Positions 27,286 through 33,966 of a stretch of 64,000 nt of DNA are shown here, in pieces. The notes beneath the pieces are model-generated. The model was not told the origin of the DNA, did no database searches, and saw only the letters and a list, made by a program, of their open reading frames with translations. Source of the DNA: Dictyoglomota bacterium (GTDB taxonomy: Bacteria; Coprothermobacterota; Coprothermobacteria; Coprothermobacterales; JAADFF01); contig JAADFF010000001.1 of assembly GCA_013153035.1 (NCBI GenBank), positions 1 through 64,000 on the forward strand, written 5' to 3'. Each line of letters begins with the position of its first letter. The first letter of the stretch is position 1. The translations under genes were made by a program, and so were the position numbers.

Positions 27286-27750
27286 ATGGTTAGGCTTATA
27301 ACTGTTGGAAAGCCCAAAAAAGGCTTTGTTGCCGATGGCATAAAGGAGTTTGAAAAACGGCTTCATCCATATAGTGTGAAGTTAGAGTTTATAAGGGAGG
27401 GCGGTATACCCCGCTCTCCTTCTCTTTATGAGGAGACTAAGCGGAAAGAATGGCATACTGTTGTAAAGAAGATAAGGCCTGCGGAAAAGATATTTCTCTG
27501 GGATAGCAGAGGGGAGTTATGGGACACAGATAGACTTGTTGATTTTTTGAAACAAAATATGACTCATAGTGGTAAGATAGCAATGGTTATAGGGGGCCCT
27601 CTTGGGTTTCCTGAAGAGGCGTATAAAGAGGCGGATTATATTGTTTCTTTATCAAGATTTACTTTTACCCATCAGATGGCGATTTTAATGGTTCTAGAAC
27701 AGTTATATCGTGCATACAAGATTATTTCTGGGCAACCTTATGCTTATTGA
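27286..27750 (+). CDS. rlmH: 23S rRNA pseudouridine-1915 N3-methyltransferase
   Basis: 154-aa SPOUT methyltransferase acting on the assembled 70S ribosome. Seen: MVRLITVGKPKKGF, FLWDSRGELWD, the SAM knot VIGGPLGFPEEAY, SLSRFTFTHQMA and a terminal RAYKIISGQPY, the complete family pattern. It starts 2 nt after the htrA stop, so it is co-transcribed; htrA-rlmH adjacency is also common in Bacillota. Confidence 0.95.
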   Translation: MVRLITVGKPKKGFVADGIKEFEKRLHPYSVKLEFIREGGIPRSPSLYEETKRKEWHTVVKKIRPAEKIFLWDSRGELWDTDRLVDFLKQNMTHSGKIAMVIGGPLGFPEEAYKEADYIVSLSRFTFTHQMAILMVLEQLYRAYKIISGQPYAY

Positions 27751-27821
27751 GAAAATTGGAGCATTTTCGAGTATTGTGGCGTAAATTTGCGAAATATTGA
27801 GTATAATTGTAAAAATACAGC

Positions 27822-27850
27822 TTGACAAAAGACAATTAATGATATATAAC
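27822..27850 (+). promoter_or_regulatory. Sigma70-type promoter of speD-speE
   Basis: TTGACA (27822-27827), a 17-nt spacer and TATAAC (27845-27850) lie 64 nt before speD. A small inverted repeat CAGTAT...ATACTG follows at 27850-27871, at the expected 5' end of the message. Confidence 0.88.
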
Positions 27851-27913
27851 AGTATATAGTCAAAAATACTGAAAGTTTATGTGAGGTGAGAAAACACATA
27901 GGAAAGGAGAGTG

Positions 27914-28360
27914 ATGGGAATGATCAATACCATCGGTCGTCATTATGTCGTTGAGGCTTCTGGTTGCAACCCAGAGGTTATTAATGACATGAAGAGAGTA
28001 GAGGAAATTCTGGTTCAGGCAGCAAAGCAGGCCCGTGCTTCCGTGGTTACTACTGCTTTCCATAGATTCTATCCTCAGGGTGTTAGTGGTGTAGTTGTTG
28101 TTTCTGAATCTCATATTGCTGTTCATACATGGCCTGAAAAAGGTTATGCTGCACTTGATATTTACACTTGTGGTGATCATACTATGCCTGATGAAGCAGT
28201 GAAGTATGTTCTCAAAGAGTTTGGAGCAACAAGTGCACACATCACCTATATCGTAAGAGGTCTTGAAAGTGAGGACAAGAAGGATTTGTATCTTCACGAA
28301 CTTGAGACCAAGGAGGAGAGGCTAGACAATGTCAAAGAGAAATTGGATATGGTTCTATGA
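27914..28360 (+). CDS. speD: S-adenosylmethionine decarboxylase (pyruvoyl proenzyme)
   Basis: 148-aa proenzyme of the short bacterial/archaeal class. Self-cleavage before the Ser in VVSESHIAVHTWPE yields the pyruvoyl group; the conserved His and the CGDH Cys are present. The product, decarboxylated SAM, donates aminopropyl groups to polyamines. ATG 27914 (or 27920) follows GGAAAGGAGA. The 3' end overlaps speE by 32 nt, with speE's GGAGGAGAGG ribosome site inside speD, so the two are translationally linked. Confidence 0.95.
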   Translation: MGMINTIGRHYVVEASGCNPEVINDMKRVEEILVQAAKQARASVVTTAFHRFYPQGVSGVVVVSESHIAVHTWPEKGYAALDIYTCGDHTMPDEAVKYVLKEFGATSAHITYIVRGLESEDKKDLYLHELETKEERLDNVKEKLDMVL

Positions 28361-29276
28361 TGCCTTTGCACCATCTGAAATTCATGTTCACGGCATATCT
28401 AAAACATACTTTGTAGGCGAGACCCAATATCAGGTTGTTGAGGTTGTCGAAAATCCTTATTATGGGAAAATGCTTATTTTAGATGGTGATGTCCAGTCAT
28501 CACTTCTCGATGAATTTATCTATCATGAGGCCCTTGTCCATCCGGCGCTACTTGCCGTAAAAGAACCAAAGAAAATCATGGTACTAGGTGGCGGAGAGGG
28601 GGCAACTCTGAGAGAACTGTATAAGCATAAATCTGTTGAACATGTGACAATGGTTGATATTGATGAAGAAGTTGTTTCTATATGTAAAGAGCACTTGCCG
28701 GAGTGGCATCAAGGTGCGTTTGATGATTCTCGCACACATCTTGTTATTGCCGATGCCGGTAAAGTTGTCAGAGAATCTGAAGATAAAAGTTATGATGTTG
28801 TTATCAGCGATCTTGTAGAGCCTTTTGACATGGGGCCTACATATCATTTGTTTACCAAAGAGTTTTTTGAGCATATACATAGAGTGCTTGCAGACGATGG
28901 TGTGTTTGTACTTCAAGCATCTATTCTACGGATGGGTACTATGCTTATGCATGCAGCTATTAGAAAGACTCTCCAGCAGGTATTTCCTGTTGTGAGGTCA
29001 TTTGCGGCATATGTTGGTTCATTTGATGTGCCTTGGTCGTTTGTTATTGCTACTAAAGGGGAAGACCCAAAGCAGTGGACAATTGAACATGTCAATAATA
29101 TGATCAAAGAGCGTATCTCTGGTGAGCTGAAATTTTATGATGGTGAGTCTCATGTGCATATGTTTATGCTTCCTAAATACGCTCGTACGTACTTTGAAAC
29201 GGAGGATATACCAATACTGACAGATGAAACAAAGATTAATTTACCGTCTAAACTTGGTATGTTGCCTCATGATTAA
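28329..29276 (+). CDS. speE: Spermidine synthase / aminopropyltransferase
   Basis: 315 aa. Seen: MLILDGDVQSSLLDEFIYHEAL, the SAM-like motif VLGGGEGATLRE, TMVDIDEEVV and the catalytic region VVISDLVEPFDMGPTYHLF. In E. coli-type enzymes the latter reads DSSDPxGP; the DLVEP form recalls thermophile aminopropyltransferases acting on agmatine or making longer or branched polyamines. Acceptor specificity is inference. It forms an operon with speD. Confidence 0.93.
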   Translation: MSKRNWIWFYDAFAPSEIHVHGISKTYFVGETQYQVVEVVENPYYGKMLILDGDVQSSLLDEFIYHEALVHPALLAVKEPKKIMVLGGGEGATLRELYKHKSVEHVTMVDIDEEVVSICKEHLPEWHQGAFDDSRTHLVIADAGKVVRESEDKSYDVVISDLVEPFDMGPTYHLFTKEFFEHIHRVLADDGVFVLQASILRMGTMLMHAAIRKTLQQVFPVVRSFAAYVGSFDVPWSFVIATKGEDPKQWTIEHVNNMIKERISGELKFYDGESHVHMFMLPKYARTYFETEDIPILTDETKINLPSKLGMLPHD

Positions 29277-29305
29277 TGCTATCCTATGCGGAAATATGGT
29301 ATATT

Positions 29306-29337
29306 AAAGGGGGAGCATGGGCTCCCTCTTTTTCTTT
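29306..29337 (+). terminator. Rho-independent terminator of speD-speE
   Basis: Stem AGGGGGAGC / GCTCCCTCT (one G-U) with a short ATGG loop, then TTTTTCTTTT. Confidence 0.9.
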
Positions 29338-29379
29338 TGATGTAATATAATGGTAGAAAATATTATGGAGGTGGTTTGT

Positions 29380-29484
29380 TTGGACGACCCTCTACCAAGT
29401 AGATGTTACCTTGCTGAAACCTCTCTTGTGTTAGCTTCACCATACTTTATCTGTCCACGAGGTGATAAAAATGGGCTCCTCTAA
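29380..29484 (+). CDS. Putative 34-aa small protein with two Cys
   Basis: A TTG start sits 5 nt after a strong GGAGGTGG site (29367-29374) and runs to a TAA at 29484. The product contains DDPLPSRCYLAETSLV, ASPYFICPRGDK and two Cys 18 residues apart. ATG 29365, in the same frame, is the alternative start but lies upstream of the ribosome site. It overlaps the CBS-protein start by 14 nt, so translation could be coupled; it may be a leader peptide or a small metal-binding protein. I know no family. An upstream TAATATAAT could be a -10 box. Confidence 0.45.
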   Translation: MDDPLPSRCYLAETSLVLASPYFICPRGDKNGLL

Positions 29485-30811
29485 TTATGTTTCATCGATT
29501 CTTGTAATATTGCTTGCCTTGGTTTTTAATGGCATTCTTGCTGCTTCTGAAATAGCCTTTGTCTCCATGAAAAGACACCGTATTAAGAGGTTAGTAGAGG
29601 AAGGTTATCGACCTGCGCGTATTCTAGAGAAGTTTTCAGAGGATACAAGTAAGTTTTTCACGACTATACAATTTGGCATTTCATTTGTAGGATTTTTGTC
29701 CTCTATGGTTGCAGCCCAATCATTTGTTGAGCCCCTTGTTCAATGGTTGCACTCGATACATCCAGGAATATCTATATCACTGTTATCTGCTGTTGTCAAT
29801 GTGCTTATGTCCATATTGCTTGCTCTGATATTTATGATATTTGGAGAGCTTGTTCCTAAATCTCTTGCTTATCATATGAGTGAAAAAGTGGCATTAAAAA
29901 CAGCCACATTCCTCAATATTATTTACACGATTTTTATGCCCTTGATTTTCTTTGTGTCGTCTATCGTTAATGGAATTTTGAAATTATTTGGTATTAGCGA
30001 AGTATCATCTTATGCTATATCTGAAGAAGATATCAGGGATATGCTTCAAATAGGTGAGTCTCAAGGAGTTATTGAAGAGACAGAAAAGGAAATGATATAT
30101 TCCATATTCGAGTTTGGTGACAAGGTTGTTAGGGATGTCTTTGTGCCTAGACCATATCTGTTTGCCATACCTATTACAAGTACCCTTGAAGAAGCACTTG
30201 ATAAACTCCTTGAATCTGGTCACTCCAGAGCGCCTGTATACGGTGAGAATTTAGACGATATTAGGGGGATTATTCATATTAAGGATGTTGTGAAGGCCAT
30301 ATATAAAGGAGCAGGCAAATCTATAAACGATATTCTTAGAGCTCCATATTTCATTCCTGAAACATGGCCCCTTGTTAAAGCTTTTATGGAGATGCGGAAA
30401 AATAGAGTTGTTATGGCTATTGTTATTGATGAATATGGTACGGTTTCCGGTATTATTACGATGGAAGATATACTTGAGGAAATTGTTGGAGAGATTCGAG
30501 ATGAGTATGATGTTGAAGAAGATCCCATAAAGGTTGTAGAAGAAACAGATACATATACGGTTTATGAAGTCCAAGGAATTGTTTCCTTAAAGGATATAGC
30601 AGAGGAGCTGGAGGTAGAACTTGACGACAAAGAGGTTGACACTATTGGTGGATTTGTTATATATAAGCTAGGCAGGTTTCCCAAGGTAGGAGATGTTATA
30701 GAAATTGAAGGTGGGATTACTCTAGAAGTTGTCGATGCAGATAGTAGAAGGGTACGCAAAGTAAGAATAAAAGTGCCTAAGCATAAAACCAACACTGAGC
30801 ACGAACGTTAA
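29471..30811 (+). CDS. CNNM/CorC (TlyC-like) membrane protein with CBS pair
   Basis: 446 aa. The DUF21/CNNM membrane domain has four hydrophobic segments (~residues 5-150; LNGILAASEIAFVSMKRHRIKRL), then two CBS repeats (FVPRPYLFAIP...GHSRAPVYGE and AIVIDEYGTVSGIITMEDILEEIVGEI), then a CorC_HlyC transporter-associated domain. Relatives act in Mg2+ (or Co2+) export or homeostasis; 'hemolysin' is a historic name. ATG 29471 is preferred over GTG 29462 because GAGGTG lies 6 nt upstream. Confidence 0.92.
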   Translation: MGSSNYVSSILVILLALVFNGILAASEIAFVSMKRHRIKRLVEEGYRPARILEKFSEDTSKFFTTIQFGISFVGFLSSMVAAQSFVEPLVQWLHSIHPGISISLLSAVVNVLMSILLALIFMIFGELVPKSLAYHMSEKVALKTATFLNIIYTIFMPLIFFVSSIVNGILKLFGISEVSSYAISEEDIRDMLQIGESQGVIEETEKEMIYSIFEFGDKVVRDVFVPRPYLFAIPITSTLEEALDKLLESGHSRAPVYGENLDDIRGIIHIKDVVKAIYKGAGKSINDILRAPYFIPETWPLVKAFMEMRKNRVVMAIVIDEYGTVSGIITMEDILEEIVGEIRDEYDVEEDPIKVVEETDTYTVYEVQGIVSLKDIAEELEVELDDKEVDTIGGFVIYKLGRFPKVGDVIEIEGGITLEVVDADSRRVRKVRIKVPKHKTNTEHER

Positions 30812-30845
30812 GGTCTTGAAAATATGAGTAAAGCAAGACAAAGAA

Positions 30846-30868
30846 AAGGGGGCTTATGCCCCCTAATT
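30846..30868. terminator. Bidirectional terminator
   Basis: Stem AGGGGGC / GCCCCCT with a TTAT loop, flanked by an A-rich 5' side and AATTTTATAC, between convergent stops at 30811 and 30869. Confidence 0.85.
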
Positions 30869-31564
30869 TTATACTTCTATAAATCCAGCTTCTTTTAGTC
30901 TAAGGAGTACAGATAATGTTTCTCTAGTACCTATACCGGAACGCTCTGTAAGCTGTTTGACCGTTTTTTTGCCGTCGAGTAGTGAAAATACAAGCCAATC
31001 GGTAAGACTTAGTGTGCTTCCCATAGTGTCTATCATAACATTGTCCGCGAGTATCTTGGGTACAGCATCCATTGGAATGGTCTCTTTGAGGAATTTCAAC
31101 TGTTCTCTATATCTAGGAAGCTCCAATGCAATAGTGTCAATAGGAAATTCTATTTTCTTTGGGAAATTATCATATGTATCGAATGATACTGCTAGCTCTC
31201 CTTTTTCTGCCGTGAAGAAAGTAAGAACTAAATCTTCATGATACTTTTTCTGGGCTACGCTTCTTAAGAAGGGGGTCTGAACGAATAGTGGGTGATTGTT
31301 TAGTATTTTTTCATACCAGATGTTGTGGTGTTCTATAATATCTGGTATTTTTTTAAATGGGTCGAATTTGAATAGAGAGCCGTCGGAGAGCCCTCCTCTG
31401 GGAGCCCTTGCTATGAAGTGTACAACGTTTTCACGAACAGGGATGAAATAGATGAATTCATCATCTTGATAAATCATGTCAAATGTATCCCTTTTGGAAC
31501 GGGGAAGTGTTAGTGTTAGCTCTAAGGAAATCTCATCTAGTGTAGACCTTAAAATTGGTGGCAT
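30869..31564 (-). CDS. Unknown protein with C-terminal winged-helix-like domain
   Basis: 231 aa. The first ~165 residues (no recognised domain) are mixed alpha/beta. The last ~60 residues (LTDWLVFSLLDGKKTVKQL, RETLSVLLRLKEAGFIEV) have the pattern of the winged-helix tail that ends many DUF4388-type proteins, so DNA or protein binding is possible. It is the last gene of the GTPase/Roadblock operon, 15 nt after the Roadblock gene, with an AAAAGGAGGGG site. The function is unknown. Confidence 0.7.
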   Translation of the reverse strand: MPPILRSTLDEISLELTLTLPRSKRDTFDMIYQDDEFIYFIPVRENVVHFIARAPRGGLSDGSLFKFDPFKKIPDIIEHHNIWYEKILNNHPLFVQTPFLRSVAQKKYHEDLVLTFFTAEKGELAVSFDTYDNFPKKIEFPIDTIALELPRYREQLKFLKETIPMDAVPKILADNVMIDTMGSTLSLTDWLVFSLLDGKKTVKQLTERSGIGTRETLSVLLRLKEAGFIEV

Positions 31565-31579
31565 AGATAACCCCTCCTT

Positions 31580-31966
31580 TTATAAGAGATCACCGATAAT
31601 ATCGGCGATTTGCGATGCATATCTGGTAAGTATTGTGACCAGTAAGCTCGTATTGCTTCGTTTTGAAGTTATGACGGATATTAATACTTTGTCATTGACT
31701 TTACGAGTTACTAGGATTTCTTCTGACGAATATGTGGCAGAGTACTCAAAATCACCTGCAAGCACTCCCTCACCTATTTGCTCGGATATGGCAAACAGAG
31801 AGGAAACCATTGCTGCTAATCTCTCTTGAAGTTCAGTATCTGGTACTGTACTAACCAAATGAAATCCGTCAACAGTGGATACGATAGTAGCCCTTATTCC
31901 TGTTGAGGTTAGTTCTATTCGTTTAAGAATTTCTGCAATTTCTGACTTTACATTGTCTGGTAACAT
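31580..31966 (-). CDS. Roadblock/LC7 family protein
   Basis: 128 aa with the Roadblock pattern: RIELTSTGIRATIVSTVDGFHLVS, LAAMVSSLFAISEQIGEGV, then a final strand-helix (VLISVITSKRSNTSLLVTIL). Such proteins (MglB, CvnB) bind small GTPases and act as GAPs or scaffolds. The gene lies only 2 nt downstream of the GTPase gene, which supports a pair. Confidence 0.88.
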   Translation of the reverse strand: MLPDNVKSEIAEILKRIELTSTGIRATIVSTVDGFHLVSTVPDTELQERLAAMVSSLFAISEQIGEGVLAGDFEYSATYSSEEILVTRKVNDKVLISVITSKRSNTSLLVTILTRYASQIADIIGDLL

Positions 31967-31968
31967 GG

Positions 31969-32520
31969 TTATCCCTCCCCGGCCTTTTCCATCTCTTCAA
32001 ACCATTCGAGAACAGTCTGTGCTAGTGCTATAAGAACATCTCTTACACTCTTTTTATCTGTTGCCACACAGGGTACTATTTTGATATTAGGCGGAAGTCC
32101 CATCATGTCTCTTATCTTATCAGGTGGAATAGCTCCTTCCATATCTTGTTTGTTGGCGGCAACGACGAAGGGAACAGGTGCATAAGCAGAAAATGTTCGG
32201 ATTATATCCTTGGCTTTCTCTATGGACTGAGGATCTGTGCTATCTACCATTACAATATAACCTAGCATATCTCTACTAAGAATTTCCCACATATGTTTAA
32301 ATCTTGATTGCCCGGGGGTACCAAACAGGTATAAAATGAAATCTTCATCAAGTGTTAATTTACCGTAATCTATAGCAACAGTAGTTGTCTCTTTGACTTT
32401 TTCCTCTGGGTTGGTGATAGGTTGGTCTGTATTGACAACACCTATCTCTGATATAGTTCTAATAAACTCTGTTTTGCCAGAGTTGAATGGGCCTGTGACA
32501 ACGACCTTGATATCACTCAT
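31969..32520 (-). CDS. CvnD/MglA-like small GTPase
   Basis: 183 aa. Seen: G1 VVVTGPFNSGKTEFIRTI, switch I TTTVAIDYGKLTLDEDF, G3 LYLFGTPGQSRFKHMWE, and G4 VVAANKQDM. The TTTVAxDxGxxTL and LFGTPGQxRF strings are those of the conservon GTPase CvnD and its MglA-type relatives, not of Era/Obg GTPases. The switch II residue after GTPG is Gln, as in Ras (MglA differs). Partner: the adjacent Roadblock protein. Confidence 0.9.
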   Translation of the reverse strand: MSDIKVVVTGPFNSGKTEFIRTISEIGVVNTDQPITNPEEKVKETTTVAIDYGKLTLDEDFILYLFGTPGQSRFKHMWEILSRDMLGYIVMVDSTDPQSIEKAKDIIRTFSAYAPVPFVVAANKQDMEGAIPPDKIRDMMGLPPNIKIVPCVATDKKSVRDVLIALAQTVLEWFEEMEKAGEG

Positions 32521-32533
32521 GATTCGTACCCCC

Positions 32534-33343
32534 TTATAGCTTCTTTTTCAGCAGATCTATAAAACGTTGGATGACACCTTTCGAGTAAGGCCCTTGTTTT
32601 TTCTTCTTAGTATCTCTCTTCTTAGGTTGAAGTATCCCGAGTTTTAATAGTTCTGTAAGTCTTGCCTTGATTTCTGCTTCGTCCATATCAGGATGGCTGG
32701 CATGTATTTCTTTGATGATATCTTTCGCCCTTTTTGTGGATGTCTTTACCATCAAAAATATTTGCCATGATAAGTCATCGAGTTCTGGATGTTTGACAAG
32801 TATACTAGCGGCCATCTGAGATACCTCAAGATAGTCATCTTCACTACCGACAAAGCGTTTGAATTCGTTTTCCTTCTGTAGTCTATTCCTTACATCATCT
32901 AATATTTCAGATATATGTGTTGGTGGTAGTTTGGTAACGACATTTTCGGGTATTTTAAAGTTTGGCAAGAACATAATCTTGGCATTGTTCCATCCTAGCA
33001 TGGTTTTTACTTTATCCATAATAAATTGTCTGGCTGCATATACTTCGCCGGAGTTGCGTTCGAGATATTCGGCATATTCTTTCTTGGTAACAACATCCCA
33101 TTCTCTTTGCACAATTTTCGTAAGCATATTTTCATCAAGATTACGTGCATACACGATATACTGTGCTAAAGAGTTTGGTAGTTTAGAGGTTAAAGCTATT
33201 GATATCCATCCTCCAGCAATGTTGATAAGACCTGCCTGATATGTATTGGTACGGTAAATCATAATTACTGCATCATTTTGTTTCCTTTCAAGATATGAAA
33301 GCAAATCAAGCAAACTGATTGTGTTTGTATCCATTTTTATCAT
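32534..33343 (-). CDS. DUF4388/PATAN-like effector protein
   Basis: 269 aa. The opening ISLLDLLSYLERKQNDAVIMI and the 'hydrophobic strand - AGGWISIAL' pattern resemble DUF4388 (PATAN) domains, which occur in response regulators and GTPase systems. A middle helical part and a winged-helix-like tail (DDLSWQIFLMVKTSTKRAKDI) follow, ending in a Lys-rich tail. It overlaps the upstream membrane gene by 4 nt (ATGA). No enzymatic motif is seen. The link to the GTPase is by operon context. Confidence 0.68.
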   Translation of the reverse strand: MIKMDTNTISLLDLLSYLERKQNDAVIMIYRTNTYQAGLINIAGGWISIALTSKLPNSLAQYIVYARNLDENMLTKIVQREWDVVTKKEYAEYLERNSGEVYAARQFIMDKVKTMLGWNNAKIMFLPNFKIPENVVTKLPPTHISEILDDVRNRLQKENEFKRFVGSEDDYLEVSQMAASILVKHPELDDLSWQIFLMVKTSTKRAKDIIKEIHASHPDMDEAEIKARLTELLKLGILQPKKRDTKKKKQGPYSKGVIQRFIDLLKKKL

Positions 33344-33930
33344 CGTTCAGCACCTCTAAGAGTGGTCCTTTTTTTAACAAGTGAACTAATCCCGACAAAT
33401 AGTGCTACAACTGCGGGAACGGAAAAGTGCATATATGTACGGAAAAGTACTGTAAGTAATTCATCGGTTCCCAATGCCATATACATAATATGAGAAAGCT
33501 CGAAGTCTTCTCGGGCAACAATGGGTATAAGTAGATTAGATAGTAGGAGATAGACAAGAACGGTATATGCTTTGCTGGTAAATCCGACATCCATAAATAT
33601 TGTTTTAAGGGCGAGGTCGGCAGGCATGAAGCTAAGGCTAACGACCATGCCTACAAATAATAAGAGACCACCCAGTGTGGTTTTTAACATACTCCATGGG
33701 CTAAGGGTAGTAATGGGGTATGCTAAGATAAGAATTTTTATTACCAGCGATATGTTGAAAAATGTTTCAGAAGAAAGACCACTGAAAATATATGGAAGCT
33801 CCCATAGAAGAACTGCTATTGCATGTATTACTCCAGTAGGAAGCATCCATAAAACACTCCATAAAATCATTGCGTAAGTGTATATAACACCAGTTGATAG
33901 ATGACCAAATATATTTTGTATTCCCCTCAT
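33340..33930 (-). CDS. Polytopic membrane protein, first gene of GTPase operon
   Basis: 196 aa from ATG 33930 with about six hydrophobic segments (VIYTYAMILWSVLWMLPTGV, LLLFVGMVVSLSFMPA, VPAVVALFVGISSLV) and a basic tail. The family is unknown. ATG 33930 is chosen because a TATAAT box ends 7 nt before it and there is no Shine-Dalgarno site. An upstream start at 34014 would run through that promoter and across the start of the divergent helicase gene. It may anchor or sense for the GTPase system; this is inference. Confidence 0.65.
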   Translation of the reverse strand: MRGIQNIFGHLSTGVIYTYAMILWSVLWMLPTGVIHAIAVLLWELPYIFSGLSSETFFNISLVIKILILAYPITTLSPWSMLKTTLGGLLLFVGMVVSLSFMPADLALKTIFMDVGFTSKAYTVLVYLLLSNLLIPIVAREDFELSHIMYMALGTDELLTVLFRTYMHFSVPAVVALFVGISSLVKKRTTLRGAER

Positions 33931-33937
33931 GTTTGTT

Positions 33938-33965
33938 ATTATACCAAGTGGAGGGATAAATCCAA
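33938..33965 (-). promoter_or_regulatory. Promoter of the GTPase operon, likely leaderless start
   Basis: On the minus strand: TTGGAT (33965-33960), a 16-nt spacer, TATAAT (33943-33938), then AACAAAC and ATG. The expected transcription start coincides with the ATG. Confidence 0.72.
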
Positions 33966-33966
33966 G

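Noticed and set aside
31150-31564. Whether the 231-aa protein is a DUF742/CvnC homolog
   Set aside because: Only the winged-helix tail is suggestive; the N-terminal part does not match CvnC that I can recognise.
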